Assembly (NCBI RefSeq): GCF_000758665.1
Contig: NZ_CP009285.1
Span: 806,001-870,000, forward strand
DNA length: 64,000 bases
Source of the DNA: Paenibacillus borealis
GTDB lineage: Bacteria; Bacillota; Bacilli; Paenibacillales; Paenibacillaceae
Reading direction: 5' to 3'
The notes below the pieces were generated by a model that saw only the letters and a program-made list of their open reading frames with translations, did no database searches and was not told the origin of the DNA. Positions 9,268 through 17,105 of this stretch are shown in pieces. A program made the position numbers and the translations under genes. Position 1 is the stretch's first letter, and each line of letters starts with the position of its first letter.

Positions 9268-9354
9268 GCGGCCAGGATTCTAGAAATCCGTGTGGAAAAT
9301 AGAATAGACGTAAAAAGTGTGAGGATCGGCTGAATGGGGAGGGGGCTAAACCGG
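9091..9354 (+). repeat. dus 3'-end repeat, copy 1 (with truncated hairpin element E1)
   Basis: This segment, the last 177 bases of dus plus 87 bases downstream, recurs almost unchanged at 13619-13884. It includes a small GGATT-CTAGA-AATCC hairpin and the first half of the dispersed hairpin element (from 9321). After about 9354 the similarity stops inside the element. The two copies flank the AT-rich DNA-repair block at 9400-13600. Confidence 0.85.
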
Positions 9355-9551
9355 ACGCTGTCCAAAAGTAAATTGGCGAAGCGATAGGTTACTGCCTAAA
9401 TTAATGGGATAAATTGATTCTGTTTCTGGAGGATGGCCGAATTAAACTGGACAACAACCCTCCTTTTTAATTCACATTCTGTTATCAAAAATCAGCCTCT
9501 TCTGATGCGGATTCGATTGCTTCTTAAACGTGAGAACTTTTCATTGTCCAG

Positions 9552-10130
9552 TTATTTAATTTCCAATGCAGATTCGATACGTTTATCTGGAATAAACCAA
9601 ATGGCGGTTACAATAACATAAAATAAAAAAGATAATGCAATATTAATATAGGCAAAAACAGCAGCAAGAAAGTACAGTATAGGAGTGATTTTATTTTTAA
9701 ATCCATTATCAATAATTTTAGCAAGTGGGAATTCTTTGTGATGCTGACCCAAAATAGCATGTTGCAATAACAAATAGGAAGTAGCCGCCAACAAATGAAT
9801 AATAAAGTAAATTGCAGTTGGTGTGGGATCAAATTGATTTTCTCCCATCCATGCGGTTGTAAATGGTATTAGAGAAACCCAAAAAAGGAGTAATAAATTT
9901 AACCACATGATTTTTCCATTCATATACTTAATTAAGTGTAACAAGTGATGGTGATTATTCCAGTAAATTCCGATATAAATGAAGCTCAGCATATAGCTTA
10001 TAATTTTCGGTACGAGCGGTAGTAGAACATGCCCTTCATTGCCTTCAGGGGTTTTGAATTCAAGTACCATAATCGTAATAATGATTGCCAAAACACCATC
10101 GCTAAATGCCTCCATTCGATTCGCTTTCAT
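9552..10130 (-). CDS. TMEM175-family (DUF1211) membrane channel-like protein
   Basis: 192 residues with six hydrophobic segments. The first helix carries RMEAFSDGVLAIIITIMVLE, including the FSDG motif that marks the TMEM175 potassium-channel family; bacterial members have one six-helix repeat and tetramerise. A His-rich loop (WNNHHHLLH) follows helix 2, also typical. The gene is AT-rich compared with dus and is convergent with it, marking the start of an acquired block. No obvious operon partner; the next gene on the same strand is over 260 bases upstream. Confidence 0.8.
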   Translation of the reverse strand: MKANRMEAFSDGVLAIIITIMVLEFKTPEGNEGHVLLPLVPKIISYMLSFIYIGIYWNNHHHLLHLIKYMNGKIMWLNLLLLFWVSLIPFTTAWMGENQFDPTPTAIYFIIHLLAATSYLLLQHAILGQHHKEFPLAKIIDNGFKNKITPILYFLAAVFAYINIALSFLFYVIVTAIWFIPDKRIESALEIK

Positions 10131-10398
10131 TGCATTCTCCGATCTTTGTATATTAATGTAATAAGGTGGTTATATTTAGTGAAAAAGTATTGTACTCAAG
10201 AGGCAAATATGGGTCATTACTTGATGAATTAAAAATGATAACCAGCTCCTTTTTCTTGAATTTATACTATTTTTCACTCACTGCTTAGCATATTTTCAAT
10301 AAAACAATATGATTTGCAGGATGCTTTGAAATATTACTAATCTTACTGTTAGCAAGGAAATTCAGACTAATTACAGACAGTGAATTGTGGGTTTTCAA

Positions 10399-11112
10399 CT
10401 ATTTTGCGTCATGGAAAATAATTCCCATGCTATATCTGTTGCCGGAGTGAATGGTGCCAACACCATGTCTAAGCGTTGTCCGATAATACCCACGATTGCC
10501 TTGAACCGGACGATATTGAGTTGGAAAGATAAGCCCTTCTCCTTGATTCAAAGCAATTACATGGCCTCTACTTTGAGCACGTGGTTTTTGCTCAACAAGC
10601 AAAAATTCACCGCCTGTATAATCCTTTTCTCGCTGATTCAGTGTAAAAACGACTTGGAAAGGGAAATATATTTCCCCATAAAGATCCTGATGTAAGCAAT
10701 TATAGCCACCTGAATTATATTTCAGAATTAATGGCGTGGAACGATTTTGACCTACTTGATGGCATTGAAGTAAAAAGTCAGATAATGATTCAGGATATCT
10801 GGATGCTTGACCCGATTTTTCTAACCACCGATTGGCCGCTTTGGCAAGCTCCGGATACAATTGTTCACGCATTTGTTGAAGCGCGGCCGGAAGAGGAGCA
10901 TTGAAATATTTATACTCCCCGATCCCGTATCCATAGCGTTTCATGTCGATTGTGCTACGATAAAGTTCATCATCGTCGTAACCCTCTATAAGCGATGAAC
11001 ATACATCTGAATCAATTAAACGAGGCAACCTTGCATAACCATGCTCATCAAGGAACTGATGCACTGCTTGCCAGTCCACATTGGTCAATGATATGTCAGA
11101 TTGCTCAGACAT
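10399..11112 (-). CDS. 2-oxoglutarate/Fe(II)-dependent oxygenase next to Ada
   Basis: 237 residues. The jelly-roll iron site is visible as HQDLYGEIYFP (H and D ligands) and the distal histidine in TLRHGVGTIHSGNRYSMG, with R of NRYSM as the probable 2-oxoglutarate anchor. The GGEFLLVEQ strand is typical of the prolyl-hydroxylase-like branch. It overlaps the ada gene by eight bases and is translated from the same message. The arrangement parallels ada-alkB in enterobacteria, so oxidative dealkylation of nucleic acid is a reasonable guess, but the protein is not a clear AlkB and the substrate is unproven. Confidence 0.75.
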   Translation of the reverse strand: MSEQSDISLTNVDWQAVHQFLDEHGYARLPRLIDSDVCSSLIEGYDDDELYRSTIDMKRYGYGIGEYKYFNAPLPAALQQMREQLYPELAKAANRWLEKSGQASRYPESLSDFLLQCHQVGQNRSTPLILKYNSGGYNCLHQDLYGEIYFPFQVVFTLNQREKDYTGGEFLLVEQKPRAQSRGHVIALNQGEGLIFPTQYRPVQGNRGYYRTTLRHGVGTIHSGNRYSMGIIFHDAK

Positions 11113-12289
11113 TCATGCCACTCCCTTCTTTGTTAAAGCCGCTTTGTTCCAATTCAAGTAATTTCGTTTTCATGTCTCTTCCGCCCCGATAACCGCTAAG
11201 TTCTCCATTTTTACCAATTACACGATGGCATGGAATTGTAATAAGAACGGGATTATCCGCTATTGCTGTACCGACTGCCCGCACCGCCGATGGTTTATTT
11301 ATGAGTGTTGCGATATCAGAGTAAGAACGTATCTCCCCGTATGGAATTTGGTTAAGTGCGCTCCATACCGCCTCCTGAAATGGGGTGCCTTTTACGACAA
11401 TTGGAAAACTGAAAGATTTGCGTGTTCCCTGAAGATACTGTGCAATTTCATTTGAATAGAGCAGTAAGCCTTCATCATCCTGGACTAGCGTTTTATTTGG
11501 ATAATGAACCGTTGCCCATTTCACCAGTTCTTCATAGGGATGATTGTTCGAACCTACAAAACAAAGCCCTTCATCAGTAACAGCGATATGCAAATTCCAT
11601 TCCCCTTGTGTAAGCAGTGTCCAATTAATGGATTGATTGTCATTTGACATTTTCACAGTCTCCTTTGTATTATGTTTGTGCCAATGGCGAAAGTCTTCCG
11701 GTGTAGTTCCAATAATTTTTTTGAATAACGTAATAAAATAAGGAGGATTAACCAATCCCACACTTTCCCCAACTTCTGAGATTGGTTTTTCCGTTTTAAT
11801 CAAGATTTGCTTGGCGTAATTAATTCGTAAATTCTGAATATACACAGATGGAGTTACTCCTACAACCTTCTTAAATGTTCGCTGCAGATGATAAGGCGTA
11901 CCATGACAAATTTCCGCGAGATGCTCCAGATTTAAGTTCTTATTATAATTTTGATTGATGTAGTCCGTCACCGTTGCGATCCATTCTTCATTCGGCAATC
12001 GCGTTCCGGTAGGTTTACATCGTTTACAAGGACGAAATTGCGTTAATGCTTGATCGGCAGATTTGTAGGTGCCAACATGCTCTCTTTTTGGAGGTCTGGA
12101 TTTGCATGAAGGATAACAAAAAATCCCCGTTGATCTGACAGCGTAAAAAAATTTACCGTTGTAAGACGCGTCGTTGTTGATAATGGCTTGCCATTGCTCG
12201 TCTGTCACCGTGTCAGGTTCTTTCGGTTTTTCCCTATGCCGCAGTATAGGAATATCATGTTCTACATTCATCTGATTGCGATTGGTCAT
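11105..12289 (-). CDS. ada: Ada-type methylphosphotriester/O6-methylguanine methyltransferase and regulator
   Basis: 394 residues in three modules. N-terminal zinc domain (about 30-100): GIFCYPSCKSRPP and RPCKRCKP supply the four cysteines, one of which takes the methyl group from phosphotriesters. AraC-type HTH (about 105-205): NLEHLAEICHGTPYHLQRTF plus a second helix-turn-helix. C-terminal O6-alkylguanine transferase (about 225-385): PYGEIRSYSDIA and the active site IPCHRVIG. The protein repairs methylated DNA irreversibly and, once methylated on the first cysteine, activates its own operon in characterised relatives. GGAGGTG lies before the start. The next gene overlaps by eight bases. Confidence 0.95.
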   Translation of the reverse strand: MTNRNQMNVEHDIPILRHREKPKEPDTVTDEQWQAIINNDASYNGKFFYAVRSTGIFCYPSCKSRPPKREHVGTYKSADQALTQFRPCKRCKPTGTRLPNEEWIATVTDYINQNYNKNLNLEHLAEICHGTPYHLQRTFKKVVGVTPSVYIQNLRINYAKQILIKTEKPISEVGESVGLVNPPYFITLFKKIIGTTPEDFRHWHKHNTKETVKMSNDNQSINWTLLTQGEWNLHIAVTDEGLCFVGSNNHPYEELVKWATVHYPNKTLVQDDEGLLLYSNEIAQYLQGTRKSFSFPIVVKGTPFQEAVWSALNQIPYGEIRSYSDIATLINKPSAVRAVGTAIADNPVLITIPCHRVIGKNGELSGYRGGRDMKTKLLELEQSGFNKEGSGMNV

Positions 12290-12380
12290 GTTTTTTTCAC
12301 CTCCGTGTTAAGTATATCCCGTAAAAAAGACTTTGTGCTTTTTGGGGAATATAAGAGCAAGATTACGAAAGTCACCTTTC

Positions 12381-12948
12381 TTAGCGCTTCATGTTTCGAA
12401 TCATTAATTTAGTATTTTTGTCTACGCGGTAGGATTCCGTTATTTTCTGCAATGCTTTATTGTAGGTTATATCATCCAGTTCATTTTGATTCAAAAATGC
12501 CAATGTGGGTTCTGGAAATTTTACAAAAGCAATTGAAATAGCCCAAGCTGCTGCCATATTCTTTATCAGTTCTGAAGTAAGGCATTAGAAAATCCCATAC
12601 GCGCTCCAGATTTGTGTGGGTAAACTTTAATCCGGCACAAAAGCTATCACAAACCGACCAATTGTCGATTTGTGGTATGAATTTGGCGATATAGTGCAGT
12701 AACTCCTCGACATCTGTATTTACATAACCTATAACCATCCCCTGTAGCATGAATTCCTCAAAAAACTGGTTTTCAGGGAGGTTAAGATAAGAGCGCCAAT
12801 CGTCTTTCGCTATTTCTTTTGCCAGCTTTCGTAGCGGGGGGAGGCGGACACCAAGCATATTATTGATGTTTGGAATTAGTGCAGATGAAACTGGAGCGCT
12901 TGGGGTTTCGCTCTGCTCAAATATCTGTTCTCTTATTGACGTGACCAC
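12381..12948 (-). pseudogene. DNA alkylation repair protein (AlkD-like), broken by internal deletion and frameshift
   Basis: The first 120 codons (start 12948) read as a HEAT-repeat DNA glycosylase of the AlkD/AlkC type: LRKLAKEIAKDDWRSYL, EEFMLQGMVIGY, DNWSVCDSFC and DFLMPYFRTDKEYG. The original frame then runs into a stop at 12481. In another frame the last part of the family is recognisable (AAAWAISIAFVKFPEPTLAF, then YNKALQKITESYRVDKNTK) to a stop at 12381. Compared with the usual length of about 225-235 residues, several dozen residues between DKEYG and the AAAWAISIAF segment are missing. So one deletion also shifted the frame. A truncated protein might be made but would lack part of the fold. 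Confidence 0.75.
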
Positions 12949-12952
12949 TACT

Positions 12953-13423
12953 TTACTGCTCCTTGTCGTTCGACTTCGGTGGCTTTACACTGCTGCGTTT
13001 GGTTTGGATATCTAGCTGTTTGATTTGTTCGTAGACGGCGTTTATCTCGTTGTCTATAGCAATGCAATCCACGCCTTCCTCTTTCAGTCCATCCATAATC
13101 TCAGCAACAGCCTTCGCAAACTTGGATTTATATTTTGCGTTGAGCTCCGTCCAGTTGATTCCTGTGAAGTAGGCGGCAACTGAACGATTTAACGTTAGTT
13201 TTTCTTGCAGCAGCAGCACAGCTATCATCGGATAACCGGCGTAGCCCTGCCAGTAGGAGGCGTTGTCATTGGAAGTATAAAATCCGTCCCGCCAAGTAAC
13301 GGTATATTCTTTTGCTCGATTGGAGGACGCAACCTTTGCGGTACCCTCGCTTAGAACGACACGTTCATCTGCGATTGCGCTGTACGCCTCATGTATTTTT
13401 TCGATAGGTGGCCATTTATCCAT
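12953..13423 (-). CDS. Conserved protein of unknown function, paired with AlkD-like gene
   Basis: 156 residues from ATG 13423, preceded by GGAAGGAGC; an open frame extends further upstream to 13645 but that part runs through a repeat copied from dus and is not coding. No motif I recognise. The middle is compact and hydrophobic (YWQGYAGYPMIAVLLLQEKL), the C-terminal third is helical and charged and ends in a basic tail. The stop is four bases before the start of the AlkD-like gene, so both shared one transcript. A soluble cytoplasmic protein is likely. Confidence 0.6.
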   Translation of the reverse strand: MDKWPPIEKIHEAYSAIADERVVLSEGTAKVASSNRAKEYTVTWRDGFYTSNDNASYWQGYAGYPMIAVLLLQEKLTLNRSVAAYFTGINWTELNAKYKSKFAKAVAEIMDGLKEEGVDCIAIDNEINAVYEQIKQLDIQTKRSSVKPPKSNDKEQ

Positions 13424-13482
13424 CTTTGACTGCTCCTTCCTCACAAAAAGTGAGCTCTGATAATTGCAAGTATATACATGTT

Positions 13483-13590
13483 GATTGTAGTATGCTCTAA
13501 TTTGAAGATATAAGAGCAACATAACAAAATCGACCGAAATGTTGTTGTTGTATGTACTAAATTGGAGATATAGAGCAATATAAAAAAATG
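13483..13590 (+). repeat. Two imperfect direct repeats of about 45 bp
   Basis: TTGTAGTATGCTCTAATTTG and the following 25 bases (from about 13483) recur as TTGTTGTATGTACTAAATTG and following (from about 13545); both contain a GA-GATAT-AGAGCAA core. They sit upstream of the unknown gene at 12953-13423 and may be operators or remnants of an inserted element end. Confidence 0.5.
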
Positions 13591-13618
13591 GTTCTAGAGA
13601 TAGTATGTAAACAATACG

Positions 13619-13884
13619 AAGCCGCGTTCGTTCAGCCCGCTGCAACGCTTCTTCAAAATCTATGTCCGCGGCTTCCGCGGAGCAAGTGAGTTAAGAAATA
13701 ACTTAATGAACACCAAGTCTACCCGTGAAGTGCGCGCGCTGCTCGATGAGTTTGGAAGCAGAGAGCAGGACGGTGCGGACGAGCTTGGGAATTAGGCGGC
13801 CAGGATTCTAGAAATCCGTGTAGAAAATAGATATAGACGTAAAAAGTGTGAGGATCGGCTGAATGGGATGGGGTAAACCCGGAG
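13619..13884 (+). repeat. dus 3'-end repeat, copy 2
   Basis: Near-identical copy of 9091-9354: the final dus codons up to its stop, then the GGATT-CTAGA-AATCC hairpin and into the hairpin element. It has no start codon and is not a gene. It marks the right boundary of the DNA-repair block. Confidence 0.85.
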
Positions 13885-13908
13885 CCAGCAAGCCGTTCCT
13901 CTGTTTTA
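13850..13908 (+). repeat. Dispersed hairpin element E2
   Basis: GAGGATCGGCT (13850-13860) pairs with AGCCGTTCCTC (13891-13901), 10 base pairs with one U-U mismatch. Inside, GGGTAAACCC makes a small hairpin and GGAGCCAGCA is conserved in all complete copies. A run TGTTTT follows the outer stem, as in an intrinsic terminator. It lies about 75 bases before the antitoxin start. Confidence 0.7.
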
Positions 13909-13925
13909 TATATCCTCGACATGAT

Positions 13926-13961
13926 TTGACTTCTCAAATTACTTTGTTTACACTTTGTTTA
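13926..13961 (+). promoter_or_regulatory. Probable promoter and repeat operator of the toxin-antitoxin operon
   Basis: TTGACT (13926-13931) and TACACT (13949-13954) are 17 bases apart and could be -35 and -10. The downstream part overlaps a direct repeat, ACTTTGTTTA, at 13941-13950 and 13952-13961. Antitoxins of the AbrB/MazE type usually bind such repeats to repress their own operon. Confidence 0.45.
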
Positions 13962-13982
13962 TACATTCTAGGAGGCGGTTCT

Positions 13983-14213
13983 ATGTTTCAGGTTCAGAAA
14001 TGGGGCAACAGCTTGGGCATTCGCATTCCTAAATCGCTTGCTCTAAAGGTCGGTATTGAGGAAGGCTCCGAAGTCGATCTTGATGTGGAAGATGGACATC
14101 TTATCATCAAGCCGAAGTCGGCCACACTGGACGAAATCCTGTCCCGGGTCACCCCGGAAAATCTCCATAATGAGGTCTCTACAGGCGGGCAGCAAGGACG
14201 GGAAATATGGTAA
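13983..14213 (+). CDS. mazE: MazE-type (AbrB-fold) antitoxin
   Basis: 76 residues from ATG 13983, six bases after GGAGG. The N-terminus VQKWGNSLGIRIPKSLALKV is the classic swapped-hairpin AbrB DNA-binding domain of MazE/PemI antitoxins (WGNSxxxRIP). The C-terminal tail (about 50-76) is the flexible part that wraps the toxin. It is expected to neutralise the downstream toxin and repress the operon. Its stop overlaps the toxin start by seven bases. Confidence 0.9.
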   Translation: MFQVQKWGNSLGIRIPKSLALKVGIEEGSEVDLDVEDGHLIIKPKSATLDEILSRVTPENLHNEVSTGGQQGREIW

Positions 14214-14548
14214 CGGGCGGGTATGTACCGGATCGGGGTGACTTGATATGGCTGCAGTTCCACCCGCAAGCGGGGCATGAACAGGCAGGCAAACGCCCGG
14301 CCTTGGTCGTGTCTCCTGCTTCTTATAATGGTAAAGTCGGACTTTCCTTGCTCTGTCCGGTAGCTTCTAAACCAAAGGGCTACCCCTTTGAAGTAGTCAT
14401 ACCGCAGGATCTACCCATTGAAGGGGTTATCCTTGCGGATCAAGTAAAGAGTCTCGATTGGCAATCCAGACAGGCAGCGTTCATCTGTAAAGTACCACAG
14501 AGCATTCTTTCAGATGTCATTGCTAAGCTGGACATACTGATTCGCTGA
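14207..14548 (+). CDS. mazF: MazF/ChpB-type mRNA interferase toxin
   Basis: 113 residues. YVPDRGDLIWLQFHPQAGHE and QAGKRPALVVSP are the first strands of the MazF/PemK barrel with the catalytic-type R and the GxD turn; KGYPFEVVIP and LADQVKSLDWQSRQ complete the signature. It closely follows the chromosomal E. coli MazF layout rather than the Bacillus NdoA type. Members cut mRNA at short single-stranded sequences, stopping translation. Overlaps the antitoxin by seven bases, so the pair is co-translated. Confidence 0.92.
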   Translation: MVTGGYVPDRGDLIWLQFHPQAGHEQAGKRPALVVSPASYNGKVGLSLLCPVASKPKGYPFEVVIPQDLPIEGVILADQVKSLDWQSRQAAFICKVPQSILSDVIAKLDILIR

Positions 14549-14579
14549 TTCAAGTAGCAAATAGAATAGACATGAGACT

Positions 14580-14638
14580 GAGGATCGGATGATGGGGAAG
14601 GGACGAGCCCGGAGCCAGCAAGCCGTTCCTCATTTTTG
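14580..14638 (+). repeat. Dispersed hairpin element E3
   Basis: GAGGATCGGAT and AGCCGTTCCTC pair over most of 11 bp, with GGG-ACGAG-CCC inside and CGGAGCCAGCA conserved. ATTTTTG follows. It lies between mazF and the SF0329-like gene, whose ATG is 20 bases downstream, so it may terminate mazF transcription or control the next gene. Confidence 0.7.
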
Positions 14639-14658
14639 TATATGGAAGGTGGGAGTAC

Positions 14659-15228
14659 ATGTCCTGGAGCAAGTTGAAGCAGCAGCTGGAGGGCTTTCTC
14701 AGTCCTGCGCTAGCGGGTAGGGTAGAATACCGCGCACCAGGTTACCGTTATTTTCCTGATAAATCGGGAATCTGTTATATCTCGGTGGATAAGAAGAGCA
14801 TACTCAATATGGGCGATAAATCGAACACGATCAGATGGTATCAGACAGAGCTGGAGATTAAGAATGATCCGGAACTCCTGATTCCTGTCAGCAAGGACGA
14901 TATAGAGGCGGTCAGGCAAACCACCAAGGGACCCGTGCCGGAGGATCGCCTAATCGTAATGGCCAGAAGCAGAAAAAGTACGGAACACGCCAAAGAGCTT
15001 TTGGCCGCACAAGCTGCACTCGTTAAATCGAATTTCATCGTGGTTGCGAATAAGTTCCTGACTACTCCTATAGAGGAAAGCCTGGAGAGCAGTGATATGG
15101 TACTTAATATTCTTGCGCTGGTGGATCGAAGAGTCGGGAAAAAGCGGATTTTGGGTATGGCGGAGAAGGTGGAGTTGAAGCATCCGGTGGTACAGTATTT
15201 CTATGAGCTGCGGCGGGGGGTGTTGTGA
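14659..15228 (+). CDS. SF0329-like protein of unknown function
   Basis: 189 residues from ATG 14659 after GGAAGGTGGGAG. The start MSWSKLKQQLEGFLSPALAG and DKSGICYISVDKK resemble small proteins that databases label SF0329 family; this is from memory. It is a mixed alpha/beta, soluble protein without catalytic motifs I can name. Hairpin element E3 precedes it, and decayed copies of the same gene, each also preceded by the element, are at 27729 and 32469. The pairing of element and gene in three places suggests a functional link or joint mobility. The next gene starts five bases after the stop. Confidence 0.65.
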   Translation: MSWSKLKQQLEGFLSPALAGRVEYRAPGYRYFPDKSGICYISVDKKSILNMGDKSNTIRWYQTELEIKNDPELLIPVSKDDIEAVRQTTKGPVPEDRLIVMARSRKSTEHAKELLAAQAALVKSNFIVVANKFLTTPIEESLESSDMVLNILALVDRRVGKKRILGMAEKVELKHPVVQYFYELRRGVL

Positions 15229-15232
15229 CTGT

Positions 15233-16195
15233 ATGCCCAAAAACGATAATATGCTGGCTATCCTATGGATGCTGAACTCCGGCGGGAAAATCACTGCCAA
15301 ACAAATGTCCGAGAAGTTAGAAATCAATATCCGCACAGTGTACCGGTATATAGATGCGCTATGTGCCAGCGGAGTGCCTATCATATCGGACGCGGGTCAT
15401 AATGGCGGGTACAGCCTGCTGAATCATTTTATCCGGGCACCTCTGTTGTTTGATATGGAAGAAAAGAAGGCACTGCTTCATGCTGCTATGTTTGCAAAAG
15501 AAGCCGGATACCCAATGAGCGAAGCATTAGACAATGCGGCTGCAAAATTGAAAATGTATTCAAATCAGGAGCAGGAAAATACACTCAGCCGCCATTTAGC
15601 CGGATTTGAAGTTATAAACCGCCTGGGTCCTCCTTCTATTCAGCCGGTGCTTGCGGAATTGGAGCAGGCTGTGGCGAGTGGGTTCTCTGTAGAGATTAAT
15701 TATCGTACAGGCCGTGAGGAGCACGCTAAGAATAGAGTGATAGACCCGTATGGAATTCTGTACTGGAACAACAAATGGTATACCGTTGGCTTTTGCCACC
15801 TGAAGAATGAGATCCGCAGCTTTCGGGCAGACCGGATTCTGACCATCAAGCGGACGCCAAGGAACTTTAAGCGTGACGAAGCTTTCTCAGCCCGTGAGTT
15901 CTTCATGCAGAATCTGCTGCCTGATCTAGCGGGCAAAGAAGGGTTAACTTCTGTAATTATTGGAGGCAGGGCAGAGGCACTGGATGATCTATGCATGCAT
16001 TGGTTTCTGGGGCATCATCTGAAAGAGCGGACATCCTGTCAGGCCATCTTCGTACTTGAGGAACAATCCGTTCAGAGGTATGTCCCGCATCTCCTCCTAT
16101 CCTATGGGAAATCCATTCAAGTTATTGAACCGCAGAGCCTGAAAGACAGACTTGTTGCTGTTGCGGCGGACTTAATGGAATATTATCAGCTTTAA
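15233..16195 (+). CDS. HTH/WYL-domain transcriptional regulator (YafY type)
   Basis: 320 residues from ATG 15233; an upstream in-frame start at 15203 would overlap the previous gene. N-terminal winged helix-turn-helix: GGKITAKQMSEKLEINIRTV and YRYIDALCASGVPI. The central WYL domain has the YGILYWNNKWYTVGFCHLK segment and FRADRILTIKRT, where ligand-binding basic and aromatic residues sit. A WCX-like C-terminal extension follows. Relatives bind nucleotides or other ligands and repress or activate nearby genes. Probably the regulator of the VOC-protein gene downstream or of its own operon. Confidence 0.88.
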   Translation: MPKNDNMLAILWMLNSGGKITAKQMSEKLEINIRTVYRYIDALCASGVPIISDAGHNGGYSLLNHFIRAPLLFDMEEKKALLHAAMFAKEAGYPMSEALDNAAAKLKMYSNQEQENTLSRHLAGFEVINRLGPPSIQPVLAELEQAVASGFSVEINYRTGREEHAKNRVIDPYGILYWNNKWYTVGFCHLKNEIRSFRADRILTIKRTPRNFKRDEAFSAREFFMQNLLPDLAGKEGLTSVIIGGRAEALDDLCMHWFLGHHLKERTSCQAIFVLEEQSVQRYVPHLLLSYGKSIQVIEPQSLKDRLVAVAADLMEYYQL

Positions 16196-16235
16196 TAGCT
16201 TCACTGACAGCGGATGTCAGTGGAGCTATTTTATT
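16194..16235 (+). terminator. Intrinsic terminator, TTCACTGACA palindrome family
   Basis: AATAGCTTCACTGACAG faces TGTCAGTGGAGCTATT followed by TTATT. The stem has one G-T pair. The same palindrome core occurs at 18204-18244 and, as TTCGCTGACA, at 53382-53419. Confidence 0.8.
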
Positions 16236-16278
16236 ATGGAGATAATCATGAGCTGATCAATTAAAGGAGGAGTAATAC

Positions 16279-16812
16279 ATGACTGCAAGCAAAGAAAATA
16301 CAGGAGTAACGGGTCAATATACGAACAAGGGAACTCCTGACGGATTCACTGCAATCACCCCATTCATAGCGGTAAACCATCCTTCTGAGGCGATAGAGTT
16401 CTATACAACGGTATTCGGTGCAAAAGTCAACTATATTACGGAGTATCCCGGTGCCAACGGGGAAACCATCATTGCTCATGCGGAAATAGATTTCGGCAAT
16501 GGCCGTCTGCAGCTGGGAGCCGCCAATCCGGCATATCATTTGGTCCTTCCGCCAGCAGACGGCAATGCATGTTATTCTCTGGGGATCTACGTAATGAATG
16601 TCGATCAGATTATGGACAATGCGGCAGCAAGAGGCGCAATAGTCAGGGAACCGGTGGCAAACTTTGTTTCCGGGGACCGGTTCGGAAGTATATTAGACCC
16701 GTTTGGCGTAAGATGGTCAGTGATGACCAGGATAGAGGATTTGTCCGACGAAGAAAGCAGCCGCAGAGTTGCGGAATGGGCGGAAGCTGCGCAGAAGAGA
16801 GGGAATGAGTAA
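16279..16812 (+). CDS. VOC-family (PhnB-like glyoxalase fold) protein
   Basis: 177 residues, AGGAGG eight bases before ATG. ITPFIAVNHPSEAIEFYTTV is the typical start of a PhnB/YwpH-type vicinal oxygen chelate protein, and RFGSILDPFGVRWSVMTR is its closing strand. The fold carries out isomerisation, dioxygenation or resistance functions with a metal ion; no specific substrate is readable. Located behind the WYL regulator and followed by its own terminator. Confidence 0.8.
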   Translation: MTASKENTGVTGQYTNKGTPDGFTAITPFIAVNHPSEAIEFYTTVFGAKVNYITEYPGANGETIIAHAEIDFGNGRLQLGAANPAYHLVLPPADGNACYSLGIYVMNVDQIMDNAAARGAIVREPVANFVSGDRFGSILDPFGVRWSVMTRIEDLSDEESSRRVAEWAEAAQKRGNE

Positions 16813-16835
16813 GCTGGAAATGTGGAACGGAGACA

Positions 16836-16882
16836 GAAACGGTACCGCCTTTATGAAAGGACAGTACCGTTTCTTCTTATTT
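16836..16882 (+). terminator. Intrinsic terminator after VOC gene
   Basis: GAAACGGTAC (16836-16845) pairs with GTACCGTTTC (16864-16873), followed by TTCTTATTT. Confidence 0.8.
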
Positions 16883-17105
16883 CTTGCATAAATTACTGAT
16901 GTGTACAGCCACCGTTCTCGTCTCCTCCAGACTCTTCATTCCTCGGATGAGATGAAATAACGTATCTACAGTGACGACTTGATTGTTTGTTTGGCGTGAG
17001 CGGGGAGAGAAGTTGATGGAATTATTTTCACAAACGACAATACAATATACCTGTGGTTCGCCTAATGGGCGAAACCGGTAAATTAAATAAAGGAGGTTTA
17101 AGAGA

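Noticed and set aside
13424-13645. N-terminal extension of the 12953-13423 gene
   Set aside because: It would be translated through a repeat copied from dus, and a good ribosome-binding site supports the ATG at 13423.
9321-14638. Hairpin elements as integron attC-like sites
   Set aside because: No integrase is visible, no conserved R boxes at the ends, and the U-tract points to a transcript role.
16883-17105. Cyclic dinucleotide riboswitch before the lysozyme gene
   Set aside because: Only a simple hairpin near 17055-17076 is visible; the conserved cores of the known classes are not seen.
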